Below, one piece after another: positions 6,385-14,012 of a stretch of DNA of 17,473 nucleotides (positions are counted from its first letter, which is position 1; every line of letters starts with the position of its first letter). This DNA is from RAM1 sp943372585. Its GTDB lineage: Bacteria > Pseudomonadota > Gammaproteobacteria > Burkholderiales > Burkholderiaceae_C. Under the pieces are notes generated by a model. That model saw only the letters and a list, made by a program, of their open reading frames with translations. It was not told the DNA's origin and made no database searches. The stretch lies in NCBI GenBank assembly GCA_943372585.1, contig CALRZF020000037.1, positions 1-17,473 on the forward strand, read 5' to 3'. A program made the translations under genes and the position numbers.

Positions 6385-8536
6385 AGAGTTTGGCAATGAC
6401 AGAGCGGACTTCCTCCACCCCCAGTACTTCGGACAGCACCACGGGCGCGCTGCCTTTTTTGTAGAACACGTACACCGGCACGCCGTTGCGGCCCAGCTGG
6501 GCCAGCGCAGCCGTGATGGCCGGATCGCGCCGCGTCCAGTCGGCGCGCAGCAATGCTACGTTTTTGGCCGCCAGGTCAGCAAGCACATCCCCGTTGGCCA
6601 ATGTGGTCTTCTTGTTGTACTGGCAGGTCACGCACCAGGCGGCGGTGAAGTCCACGAACACCGGCTGGCCTGTGTCCACGATCTGGTCCACGCGGCCCGG
6701 CTCCCAGGCTTGCCAGCGCGCGTTGGCGGCCGTAGTGGCGGTGCTTGCCTGGCCTTGGGTGATGTAGCTGCCCGCGCCCCAGGCCAGCGCGCCCAGCAGC
6801 AGCACCGACACCGTGCCCAGCGCCACGCGCGCGTTGCCGCGCAGCGTCAGCGCCCACACCACCAGGCTCAGCGCCACCAGCAGTGCCAGCAGTGCGCCCG
6901 CGCCGTCAATGCCGCTTTGCTGGCCCAGCACCCAGACCAGCCAGGCCACGGTGGCAAACATCGGGAACGCCATCAGCTTGCGGAAGGTGTCCATCCACGC
7001 GCCGGGGCGCGGCAGTGCGCGCGCTACGGCGGGCACCCAGCTGGCCAGCAGGTAGGGCAGGGCCATGCCCACGCCAATGGCGGCAAACACCAAGAGCGCC
7101 TGCACGGCCGGCAGCCCCACGGCAAAGCCCAGTGATGCCCCCATGAACGGCGCGGTGCAGGGCGAGGCAATGGCCACGGCCAGCACGCCTGACAGGAATG
7201 AGTCGAGGGTGGGGTTTTTGGCCTGCAGCGACGCCACGCCGGACGGCAGCAGGCTGCCAAACTCGAACACACCCGCCAGGTTCAGCCCGATGACGGTGAA
7301 CAGCGCCGCCAGTGCCGCCACTACAGCGGGCGACTGCAGCTGAAAGCCCCAGCCTATGGATTCACCTGCCGCGCGCAGGCCCAGCATCAGCGCGCCGAGC
7401 GCCATGAACGACACAATCACCCCGGCGGTGTAGGCCACGCCGGCGCGGCGGTGCGCGCGTGCGTCACCGGCATGCTGGGTAAAGCCCACCACCTTGATGG
7501 CCAGCACCGGAAAGACGCAGGGCATGAGGTTCAGTATCAGCCCGCCAATCAGCGCGCCCAGCAGGGCGGCGGCCAATGTGAGGGAAGGCGCGCTGGACGC
7601 TTGCGCGGCGTTGGCCTTCAGCGCTGCGTCCAGCGCGGGCGACACGGTGGCGGCTGCGGCCACGGTGGGCCAGGTGCCCAGTACTTTCAGTTCAGCCCGG
7701 TACGCCTCGGCGCCTGAGGCCAGCACAAACGGCATGACCGACGGGCTGTTGCTGCGCTGGGCCGACAGCGGCACGCTGGCCGTCCACACCGCACCTGTCC
7801 AGCCCTGCGTGGGCGTGGCGGCGGTTTCAATCACTTCGGGTGTTTCAGGGAACACATCCAGCGTCTTGCCGCGCAGCGCCACGGGCAGGTTGTGCACCGT
7901 AAGCTTGATGGTGTTGCCATCGATCTGCACCTGGCTGCCGGGGCGCACCGTGGTGTCCGCGGCCACGGGTTTGGGCTGGGCCTTGAAGGCGGCGTCAAAC
8001 GCGGCGCCGTTGATGGCTGTGGTGCTCTTGACCGGCAGCTTGAGGACGAATTCGCCCTCTTCAGGAATGCATTCCTTCTTGCAGACCAGCCAGGCGGCCT
8101 TGAGCTTGATGTCCAGCTCGCCCGACAGCAGGCCGGGCTTGAACTGCGGGGTGATGGTCAGCGGCACCGGCAGCAGCACGGTGTTTTCGTAGCCGTAGTT
8201 GGCCAGCGTGCCGATGGGGATTTTTTTGGGCGTGGGCCAGGCAATGTCGCCGGCGGTCACGCCTGCAGGCAGCGTCCATTCGAGCACGGTGGGCAGGCCC
8301 GAGTCGCCGGAGTTCTTCCAGTAGGTGTGCCATTCGGGCTTGTGGGTGATCTGCAGGCCGACCCAGACCGGCTTGCCGGGCTCCACCCCATCGGGCGCGT
8401 GGGCCATCAGCTCGGCGCGCACCTGGTCGGTGGTGACCACTGACTTCGCAGCGGTGCCAGTGCCAGTCTGTGCGTGGGCGGCGGTCAGGACCGCAACGGC
8501 GGCGGCTAGGGCAAAGGCGAAACGGGGCAATGTCAT
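6383..8536 (-). CDS. dsbD: DsbD/ScsB-family transmembrane thiol:disulfide reductase
   Basis: Inner-membrane protein (717 aa) that moves electrons from cytoplasmic thioredoxin to periplasmic acceptors. Order of parts: signal peptide (1-22, TAAHAQ); a large periplasmic N-terminal region (about 35-310) of the DsbD_N type, with KPEWHTYWKNSGDSG at 66-80 and the pair C152/C156 in VCKKECIPEE; a hydrophobic core of about eight helices (320-590) with the redox pair C340 (NLMPCVFPV) and C460 (ASPCTAPF); and a C-terminal thioredoxin domain with CVTC at 635-638 (AAWCVTCQYNKK). The long N-terminal region resembles the ScsB branch more than classical E. coli DsbD. The frame extends to a TTG at 8599, but the ATG at 8536 begins the signal peptide and is chosen, although its upstream bases hold no clear Shine-Dalgarno. 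It follows alaX by 55 bases and precedes the redoxin by 11. Confidence 0.9.
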   Translation of the reverse strand: MTLPRFAFALAAAVAVLTAAHAQTGTGTAAKSVVTTDQVRAELMAHAPDGVEPGKPVWVGLQITHKPEWHTYWKNSGDSGLPTVLEWTLPAGVTAGDIAWPTPKKIPIGTLANYGYENTVLLPVPLTITPQFKPGLLSGELDIKLKAAWLVCKKECIPEEGEFVLKLPVKSTTAINGAAFDAAFKAQPKPVAADTTVRPGSQVQIDGNTIKLTVHNLPVALRGKTLDVFPETPEVIETAATPTQGWTGAVWTASVPLSAQRSNSPSVMPFVLASGAEAYRAELKVLGTWPTVAAAATVSPALDAALKANAAQASSAPSLTLAAALLGALIGGLILNLMPCVFPVLAIKVVGFTQHAGDARAHRRAGVAYTAGVIVSFMALGALMLGLRAAGESIGWGFQLQSPAVVAALAALFTVIGLNLAGVFEFGSLLPSGVASLQAKNPTLDSFLSGVLAVAIASPCTAPFMGASLGFAVGLPAVQALLVFAAIGVGMALPYLLASWVPAVARALPRPGAWMDTFRKLMAFPMFATVAWLVWVLGQQSGIDGAGALLALLVALSLVVWALTLRGNARVALGTVSVLLLGALAWGAGSYITQGQASTATTAANARWQAWEPGRVDQIVDTGQPVFVDFTAAWCVTCQYNKKTTLANGDVLADLAAKNVALLRADWTRRDPAITAALAQLGRNGVPVYVFYKKGSAPVVLSEVLGVEEVRSVIAKL

Positions 8537-8591
8537 GGCAGGTGTGGGAGCGCTGGGGCGGTCTTTAAGTTCCACGCAGGGTGGCTGGGCG

Positions 8592-9335
8592 TCAGGCAAA
8601 GCCCAGCACCACGCGCCGGGTCGTCGCGCTCTTCTTCTCGATCTTGGTCACCACCACCGCGCCGATTTCGCGGGTGTTGGCCACATGGGTGCCGCCGCAA
8701 GGCTGCAGGTCGACCGCATCGGCGGTGTCGCCAATATGGATCGTGCGCACCACGCCGCTGCCGCGCGGCGGGCTCACGCTCATGCTCTTGACCAGGGCCG
8801 GGTTGGCGTCCAGCTCGGCGTCGGTGATGCTGCCCACGGTGACCGGGTGGGCCGCGGCCACCAGCGCCGCGATGCCCTGGGTCAGCGCGTCCTTGTCCAG
8901 CGGATCGGTCATGTTGAAGTCCATGCGCGCGTAGTCGGGCGTGATCGAGCAGCCGTTGACCAGCTGCGGCACCACGCGGCACAGCAGGTGCGTGGCGGTG
9001 TGAAAGCGCATGAGCTTGTGGCGGCGCTCCCAGTCGATGCGGGCGGTGACGCGGCTGCCCTGCGTGAGCGCGGCCACGGCGGCTTCCTGCCCCGGCGCCG
9101 GCACATGCACGATGTCGGCGGTGGGTTGGCCCTCGGCGTCCTTGCCCTTGCGGGTGTCGGCGATGGTGATGGCGGTGCCGTCGGCCAGCACCAGCACACC
9201 GGCGTCGCCCGCCTGCCCGCCCCCCAGCGGATAAAACACGGTGCGGTCCAGCACGATGCCCTGTTCGGTCACGGCGGTCACGGTGGCTTCACATTCGGTG
9301 AGGTAGGCGTCCTGCCTGAAGAGATCGTGGGTCAT
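8592..9335 (-). CDS. Alanyl-tRNA editing protein, AlaX family (trans-editing deacylase)
   Basis: Free-standing homologue of the AlaRS editing domain (247 aa), cytoplasmic. The family hydrolyses wrongly charged tRNA-Ala (Ser, in some members also Gly). Seen: an N-terminal beta-barrel part with the glycine-rich YPLGGGQAGD (35-44); the zinc motif HTATH with H112 and H116; and the second half-site CGGTH with C213 and H217. All four metal ligands are intact. Size and the GGGQ loop fit the medium AlaX type rather than the short form. The ATG at 9335 is chosen; an in-frame ATG three codons upstream (9344, MGGM) is possible and neither has a strong Shine-Dalgarno. Long upstream extensions are low-complexity and look untranslated. 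It heads the unit alaX-dsbD-redoxin, with no obvious functional link to the thiol genes. Confidence 0.9.
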   Translation of the reverse strand: MTHDLFRQDAYLTECEATVTAVTEQGIVLDRTVFYPLGGGQAGDAGVLVLADGTAITIADTRKGKDAEGQPTADIVHVPAPGQEAAVAALTQGSRVTARIDWERRHKLMRFHTATHLLCRVVPQLVNGCSITPDYARMDFNMTDPLDKDALTQGIAALVAAAHPVTVGSITDAELDANPALVKSMSVSPPRGSGVVRTIHIGDTADAVDLQPCGGTHVANTREIGAVVVTKIEKKSATTRRVVLGFA

Positions 9336-9436
9336 GCCGCCCATGGTAGCCAATGGCGCAAATCCCCTGCCGGGGGCACGTTGCGGCATTCGCCTACAGG
9401 CCCGCTGGCGCGGCAGGGACAGACTCACTGCTGAAT

Positions 9437-9452
9437 GGGGCGCGCACGCCCC
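9437..9452 (+). promoter_or_regulatory. Perfect 6-bp stem-loop before the sorbosone dehydrogenase gene
   Basis: GGGGCG-CGCA-CGCCCC is a perfect inverted repeat with a 4-base loop, 26 bases before the ATG at 9479 and just upstream of its ribosome binding site. It lies in the 143-base divergent gap shared with alaX. It may be an operator or a leader hairpin; in GC-rich DNA it may also be chance. No clear promoter hexamers were found. Confidence 0.3.
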
Positions 9453-9478
9453 GCAACCCGACACCTGGAGACCTGGAC

Positions 9479-10789
9479 ATGAAGCACCTGCTGATCCCCT
9501 GCACGCTGGCCGCTGCCTTGCTGGCCGGCTGCGGCGACACCGCCCGCCTGCCATTTGACGCCGGCACCGGCCCCCAGCCCGAGCTGCCCCCGCCCAACAA
9601 GACGCTGATCCCCACGCTGAAGATCGCACCCGCCGAGCCGTGGCCCGCGGGCCAGATGCCCGTGGCCGCGAGCGGCATGAAGGTGCAGGCCTTTGCCCGT
9701 GACCTGAACCACCCGCGCTGGCTGCTCACGTTGCCCAACGGCGACGTGCTGGTGGCCGAGGCCAACCGGCCGCCCAAGCCCGAAGGCGCGCCCAACAGCC
9801 TGTTCAACTGGGTCAAGGGCAAGGTCATGGCCAAGGCCGGCGCGGGCGTGCCCAGCGCCGACCGCATCACGCTGCTGCGCGACGCGGACGGCGATGGCGT
9901 GGCCGAGGTGCGCGCCACGCTGCTGGACAAGGCCGCGGGGCTCATGTCCCCCTTCGGTATGGCGCTGGTGGGTAACGAGCTGTATGTAGCCAACGCCGAC
10001 GCGCTGGTGAAATACCCGTTCAACCCCGGCGAGCTGAAGGTCGCCGGCCCCATGGCCAAGGTGACCGACCTGCCCGCGGGCATCAACCACCACTGGACCA
10101 AGGCGCTGCTCCCCAATGCCGACGGCAGCAAGCTGTATGTCACCGTGGGCTCCAACAGCAACGTGGCCGAGAACGGCATGGCGATCGAAGAGGGCCGCGC
10201 CGCCATCTGGGAAGTGGACCGTGCCAGCGGCGCCAAGCGGCTGTTTGCCAGCGGCCTGCGCAACCCCAACGGTATGGGCTGGGAGCCGCAGACAAAAGCG
10301 TTGTGGACCGTGGTGAACGAGCGCGACGAGATCGGCAGCGACCTGGTGCCGGACTACCTGACGTCGGTGAAAGACGGCGCCTTTTACGGCTGGCCGTGGA
10401 GCTATTACGGCAGCAATGTGGATGTGCGCGTGGAGCCCCCGCGCCCCGACATGGTGGCCAAGGCCCTATCGCCCGACTACGCCCTGGGCGCCCACGTGGC
10501 GCCGCTGGGCATGACCTTCTCGGACGACCGCATGGCCGCGCCCTACAACAGCGGCGCGTTCATCGGCCAGCACGGCTCGTGGAACCGCAAGCCGCTGTCG
10601 GGCTACAACGTGGTGTTTGTGCCGTTCGCGGGCGGCAAACCCAACGGCAAGCCGGTGGAGGTACTGACCGGTTTTGTCAGCCCCGAGGGCAAGGCCTGGG
10701 GGCGGCCGGTGGGTGTGGCGCTGGACAGCAAAGGTGCCTTGCTCGTTGCAGATGACGTCGGGAATGTTGTCTGGCGGGTAGGGCGATAG
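9479..10789 (+). CDS. PQQ-type sugar/L-sorbosone dehydrogenase family lipoprotein
   Basis: Beta-propeller protein of 436 aa of the soluble glucose/sorbosone dehydrogenase family, whose studied members oxidise sugars or aldehydes with pyrroloquinoline quinone in the periplasm. The N-terminus is a lipoprotein signal with lipobox LAGC, so C18 would be lipidated. Propeller-type repeats follow: LPNGDVLVAEAN (85-96), SPFGMALVGNELYVAN (157-172), NADGSKLYVTVGSNSN (213-228), FASGLRNPNGMGW (256-268), DGAFYGWPWSYYG (299-311), FIGQHGSWNR (361-370) and GALLVADDVGNVVWRV (419-434). H204/H205 and R261-N262 sit where the family binds PQQ and substrate. The start is fixed by GGAG (9467-9470) 8 bases upstream and by the signal peptide; a 42-codon extension to 9353 is discounted. 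It stands alone; no cytochrome or PQQ synthesis gene is adjacent. The substrate is unknown and true PQQ use is inferred. Confidence 0.83.
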   Translation: MKHLLIPCTLAAALLAGCGDTARLPFDAGTGPQPELPPPNKTLIPTLKIAPAEPWPAGQMPVAASGMKVQAFARDLNHPRWLLTLPNGDVLVAEANRPPKPEGAPNSLFNWVKGKVMAKAGAGVPSADRITLLRDADGDGVAEVRATLLDKAAGLMSPFGMALVGNELYVANADALVKYPFNPGELKVAGPMAKVTDLPAGINHHWTKALLPNADGSKLYVTVGSNSNVAENGMAIEEGRAAIWEVDRASGAKRLFASGLRNPNGMGWEPQTKALWTVVNERDEIGSDLVPDYLTSVKDGAFYGWPWSYYGSNVDVRVEPPRPDMVAKALSPDYALGAHVAPLGMTFSDDRMAAPYNSGAFIGQHGSWNRKPLSGYNVVFVPFAGGKPNGKPVEVLTGFVSPEGKAWGRPVGVALDSKGALLVADDVGNVVWRVGR

Positions 10790-10799
10790 CGGAGAAAAC

Positions 10800-11720
10800 T
10801 CAGACCCGTCCGAACAGTGTGTGCACCTGCGCCCGGATCCACTGCTGCGCCGGGTCCTGCGCCGTGCTGGCGTGCCAGACCAGCCGCACCTCATAAGCCG
10901 GGGCCGCCGCGCGCGGCAGGTTCCACACCCGCAGATCGTGGCGCTGCACCAGGTTGGCGGCGTACATCTGCGGCACGATGGTCAGCAGGTCGGTGTTCAG
11001 CGCCAGGTCGGGCAGGGCGCCGAAATGGCGGGCGCGCACTGCCACGCGGTCGGCCAGTTTCATGCGCACCAGCATCTGCTCCACGCTGCTGTGAAAGGTG
11101 GCGGTGGGCGACGCCACCACCAGCGATGACGCTGCCAGCTGCTGCATCGTCAAGGTAGCGCCCGCCCGACCCGTGACCGGCCGCCAGGCCGACGAGGTCA
11201 TGGCCACGTACTGCTCGCGAAACAGCAGCTCGGAGCGCACGCCGCGGTGGCGCGGCTGCAGGATGCCGATGGCGAAGTCGATGTCGCGCGCCTCCAGCGC
11301 GGCGGGCACGTCAGCCGCCGCCACCGACACATTGGACAGGCGGGTGCGCGGCGCATGCGTGCGCAGGGCCGTGGCCAGCGGGCCCAGGAACATCATCTCG
11401 CCCAGGTCCGACAGCGACAGGCGCCAGTGCATGTCGCTGCGCTCGGGGTCGAAGTCGTCGCGGCCCGTCACCATGGCTTCCAGCGCCTGCAGCCAGGCGG
11501 CCACGTCGGGCGCGATGCGTTCGCACAGGCGCGTGGGCTTCAGGCCCGCAGGGGAGCGCACAAACAGGTCGTCGGCAAAGTAGTCGCGCAGCCGGGCCAG
11601 CGCATTGCTGGTGGCGGGCTGCGACAGGGCCAGCGCCTTGCCCGCGGCCGTGACCGAGCCTGTGCGGTGGATGGCGGCCAGCACGCGCAGCAGGTTCAGG
11701 TCGAGCTGGCGGAAGTTCAT
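10800..11720 (-). CDS. LysR-family transcriptional regulator, divergent from iorA
   Basis: DNA-binding regulator of 306 aa. The winged helix-turn-helix occupies about residues 4-62: LDLNLLRVLAAIHRTGSVTA then LSQPATSNALARLRDYFAD and LFVRSPAGLKPT, as in the NodD/NahR-like branch of LysR proteins. The co-inducer domain follows (about 90-300), with WRLSLSDLGEMMFLGPLA (residues 99-116) and a second lobe ending near the C-terminus. The start at 11720 (MNFRQLDLNLL) is the normal LysR N-terminus; a 25-codon extension to 11795 runs through the likely operator region and is rejected. The upstream bases contain no strong Shine-Dalgarno. It is transcribed away from iorA across a 144-base gap, the classic layout for a regulator controlling the neighbouring unit, so it probably responds to the substrate of the oxidoreductase/TRAP genes. 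It converges with the sugar dehydrogenase gene, 10 bases apart. Confidence 0.9.
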   Translation of the reverse strand: MNFRQLDLNLLRVLAAIHRTGSVTAAGKALALSQPATSNALARLRDYFADDLFVRSPAGLKPTRLCERIAPDVAAWLQALEAMVTGRDDFDPERSDMHWRLSLSDLGEMMFLGPLATALRTHAPRTRLSNVSVAAADVPAALEARDIDFAIGILQPRHRGVRSELLFREQYVAMTSSAWRPVTGRAGATLTMQQLAASSLVVASPTATFHSSVEQMLVRMKLADRVAVRARHFGALPDLALNTDLLTIVPQMYAANLVQRHDLRVWNLPRAAAPAYEVRLVWHASTAQDPAQQWIRAQVHTLFGRV

Positions 11721-11770
11721 GACGTGAAGTTCACAAAGTGGAAAGTCGCATAAGGGTCTGCCCTGATTAT

Positions 11771-11785
11771 CCATGCCGTGAATGG
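11771..11785. promoter_or_regulatory. Candidate LysR operator, dyad copy 1
   Basis: Imperfect palindrome CCAT-N7-ATGG (CCATGCCGTGAATGG) in the gap between the LysR gene and iorA. A second copy of the same form starts 31 bases downstream, close to three helical turns. Repeated dyads at this spacing fit binding by a LysR tetramer. The bases do not match the strict T-N11-A core, so the assignment is tentative. Confidence 0.35.
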
Positions 11786-11801
11786 TGTGCATCACAACAA
11801 T

Positions 11802-11816
11802 CCATTCGCCAAATGG
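11802..11816. promoter_or_regulatory. Candidate LysR operator, dyad copy 2
   Basis: Perfect 5-bp inverted repeat CCATT-N5-AATGG, sharing CCAT and AATGG at the same positions with the copy at 11771. It lies where the -35 region would fall for the weak -10 candidate TAGATT at 11829-11834, as expected for a regulator contacting RNA polymerase. Inference from pattern only. Confidence 0.38.
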
Positions 11817-11828
11817 GCTGTGACTGCC

Positions 11829-11834
11829 TAGATT
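11829..11834 (+). promoter_or_regulatory. Weak -10 candidate for the iorAB-dctPQM unit
   Basis: TAGATT matches TATAAT at 4 of 6 bases. There is no good -35 at 16-18 bases upstream (TTCGCC-like bases inside the dyad at 11802-11816), consistent with an activator-dependent promoter. Low confidence. Confidence 0.2.
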
Positions 11835-11848
11835 CGCGGGTTACGAAT
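11832..11848. promoter_or_regulatory. T-N11-A dyad just before the iorA ribosome binding site
   Basis: ATTCG-N7-CGAAT is a perfect 5-bp inverted repeat whose inner bases give TTCG-N7-CGAA, a T-N11-A pattern typical of LysR boxes. It lies 16 bases upstream of the iorA start and so downstream of, or within, the promoter. It could be a repression site or an mRNA hairpin. Confidence 0.35.
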
Positions 11849-11850
11849 AA

Positions 11851-11856
11851 AAGGAG
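11851..11856 (+). promoter_or_regulatory. Ribosome binding site supporting a TTG start for iorA
   Basis: AAGGAG, within AAAGGAGAC, lies 8 bases before the TTG at 11865. The same nine bases AAAGGAGAC at the same 8-base spacing precede dctP (15542-15550), which supports reading TTG as the true iorA start. Confidence 0.75.
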
Positions 11857-11864
11857 ACACGCTC

Positions 11865-14012
11865 TTGGAGCGCTCATTCCACGATGAAATACAGGCGCTG
11901 AAACTGGGCGCCGGCCAGACCTTCCATGGCGAAGGCATCCTGGCCGTGACCAAGGCGCTGCTGCAGTCCGGCGTGACCTATGTGGGCGGCTACCAGGGCT
12001 CGCCCATTTCGCACCTGCTGGACGTGATGGTGCAGTCGCGCGACTACCTGGACGAACTGGGCGTGCATGTGGAAGCCTGCACCAACGAAAGCTCGGCTGC
12101 GGCCATGCTGGCCGCGTCCATCATGTACCCGGTGCGCGGGGCGGTGACGTGGAAATCCGTGGTGGGCACCAACGTGGCGTCAGACGCATTGAGTAACCTG
12201 GCGTCCCCCGGCGTCATGGGCGGCGCGCTGATTGTGGTGGGCGAAGATTACGGCGAAGGCGCCAGTGTCATCCAGGAGCGCACCCATGCGTTTGCGCTCA
12301 AATCCGCGCTTTGGCTGATGGACCCGCGGCCCAACCTGCCCAGCATCGTGCGCATGGTGGAAAAGGGCTTTGAACTGTCTGAAGCCTCTAACACGCCGGT
12401 GATGATGGAACTGCGCATCCGCACCTGCCATGTGCGCGGCAGCTTCACCGCCAGCGACAACATTGCGCCCGCCATTTCCAGCCGCCACCTGCAGCAGCAG
12501 GCTGCGACCTTCAGCTACGACCGGCTGTCGCACCCGCCTGCCACCTTCCGCCACGAAAAACTCAAGTACGAAGTGCGCATGCCCGCGGCGCGCAAGTTCA
12601 TTGAAGAAGAAGGCTTGAACGAGTTATTTGACGGCCGCCACGACGGCGTGGGCCTGATCGTGCAGGGCGGCCTGTACAACACCACCATCCGCGCCCTGCA
12701 GCAGGCGGGCCTGGCCGACAGCGCGGGCAACACGCAGATCCCGATGTTGGTGCTGAACGTGGTGTACCCGCTGGTGCCGGGGCAGATCGAACGCTTCTGT
12801 GCGGGCAAGCGCGCCGTGATGGTCATTGAAGAAGGCCAGCCCGAATTCATTGAGCAGGACATTGCCACGCTGCTGCGCCGCGCCGACCTGCAGACGCGCC
12901 TGCACGGCAAGGACCTGCTCATCATGGGCGGCGAATACACGGCCGAGGTGATCCTGAAAGGTCTGGTGTCATTTGTCGAACAGCATGTGCCGGCCATCGA
13001 CACGTCGCCCGGTACCGGCTATGCGAATGCGCTGGCCGAGGTGCGCACACGCGCGATGGCTGAACTCGGCGGCATGGTGCCCGCGCGCCCGCCGAACTTC
13101 TGCACCGGCTGCCCTGAGCGGCCCGTGTTTGCGGCGCTGAAGCTGGTGGAGCGCGAGGTGGGCAAGCTGCACATCTCCACCGACATCGGCTGCCATTCGT
13201 TCGCCACGTTCGAGCCGTTCTCGTTCGGCAATTCCATCCTGGGCTACGGCATGAGCATGGCGTCCAGCGCAGCCGTCAAAAATTTCTCGGCCAAGCGGCC
13301 TGTGGCCATCATGGGTGACGGCGGCTTCTGGCACAACGGCCTGCTGTCGGGCGTGTCGTCGGCCCTGCTGAACAAGGGCGATGGCGTGCTGGTCATCATG
13401 AAGAACGGCTACACGTCGGCCACGGGCACGCAAGAGACCATGTCCACGCCGCAGTCTGAGGCCAAGCGCGTGGCTGAGGGGTCGAGTGCCACCGGCGACG
13501 AGATGACGATCGAAAACACGCTCAAGGGCATGGGCGTGAAGTGGCTCAAGACGGTACACAACTACCGCGTGAGCAAGGTCCGCGATGTGTTGAAGGAGGC
13601 GATCGAGTCGCCATTCAAGGGCCTGAAGGTGGTGATTGCTGAAGGCGAATGCCAGCTGGAACGCCAGCGCCGGCTCAAGCCCATCCGTGCGCGCCGGCTG
13701 AAGGAAGGCTTGCGCACCGTGCGCACCCGCTACGGCGTGGACGAAGACACCTGCACCGGCGACCATTCCTGCATCCGCCTGTCGGGATGCCCCACGCTGA
13801 CGGTCAAGCCGTCTACCGACCCGCTCAAGCGCGAGCCGGTGGCGCATGTCACCAATGGCTGCGTGGGCTGCGGCCTGTGCGGCGAGGTGGCCGACGCCGC
13901 CGTGTTGTGCCCGAGCTTTCACAAGATTGAAATCGTCACGCACCCCAGCGCCTGGGACCGCCTGACCGACCGGCTCAACCGGTTCTTCATTGGATTGCTG
14001 CAACCCGCATGA
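11865..14012 (+). CDS. iorA: Indolepyruvate-type 2-oxoacid:ferredoxin oxidoreductase, alpha subunit (IorA-like)
   Basis: Large subunit (715 aa) of a CoA-dependent 2-oxoacid oxidoreductase; the family converts aryl-pyruvates plus CoA to aryl-acetyl-CoA and CO2, reducing ferredoxin. N-terminal pyrimidine-binding domain about 15-185 (GGYQGSPISHLLD at 41-53, EACTNESSAA at 70-79); a middle transketolase-C-like domain about 250-375; a TPP/pyrophosphate domain about 405-600 with CTGCPERP (413-420), DIGCHSFATFEPFSFGN (440-456), GDGGFWHNG (484-492) and KNGYTSATG (513-521). A C-terminal ferredoxin domain (about 625-692) has C630, C636 and C642-Pro, then C666/C669/C672 and C682-Pro. Position 633, where the usual CxxCxxC has a Cys, is Asp. 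Start is TTG, supported by a strong ribosome binding site. The stop overlaps the iorB ATG by ATGA. This is a two-gene arrangement, not the roughly 1150-aa fused form common in proteobacteria. The exact substrate is unproven. Confidence 0.87.
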   Translation: MERSFHDEIQALKLGAGQTFHGEGILAVTKALLQSGVTYVGGYQGSPISHLLDVMVQSRDYLDELGVHVEACTNESSAAAMLAASIMYPVRGAVTWKSVVGTNVASDALSNLASPGVMGGALIVVGEDYGEGASVIQERTHAFALKSALWLMDPRPNLPSIVRMVEKGFELSEASNTPVMMELRIRTCHVRGSFTASDNIAPAISSRHLQQQAATFSYDRLSHPPATFRHEKLKYEVRMPAARKFIEEEGLNELFDGRHDGVGLIVQGGLYNTTIRALQQAGLADSAGNTQIPMLVLNVVYPLVPGQIERFCAGKRAVMVIEEGQPEFIEQDIATLLRRADLQTRLHGKDLLIMGGEYTAEVILKGLVSFVEQHVPAIDTSPGTGYANALAEVRTRAMAELGGMVPARPPNFCTGCPERPVFAALKLVEREVGKLHISTDIGCHSFATFEPFSFGNSILGYGMSMASSAAVKNFSAKRPVAIMGDGGFWHNGLLSGVSSALLNKGDGVLVIMKNGYTSATGTQETMSTPQSEAKRVAEGSSATGDEMTIENTLKGMGVKWLKTVHNYRVSKVRDVLKEAIESPFKGLKVVIAEGECQLERQRRLKPIRARRLKEGLRTVRTRYGVDEDTCTGDHSCIRLSGCPTLTVKPSTDPLKREPVAHVTNGCVGCGLCGEVADAAVLCPSFHKIEIVTHPSAWDRLTDRLNRFFIGLLQPA

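Noticed and set aside
9364..9375. CCCC-TGCC-GGGG hairpin in the alaX/dehydrogenase gap
   Set aside because: Only a 4-bp stem; expected often by chance at this GC content.
9353..9478. N-terminal extension of the sorbosone dehydrogenase by 42 codons
   Set aside because: It would bury the lipoprotein signal; the ATG at 9479 has GGAG 8 bases upstream.
9336..9629. N-terminal extension of AlaX through the divergent gap
   Set aside because: The added residues are Arg/Gly/Ala-rich with no family match and would run into the upstream gene's leader; AlaX starts normally at 9335 or 9344.
10769..10805. GTCTG...CAGAC inverted repeat between the convergent dehydrogenase and LysR genes, as a terminator
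   Set aside because: Five-base arms with a 27-base loop and no T-run on either strand; not a credible intrinsic terminator.
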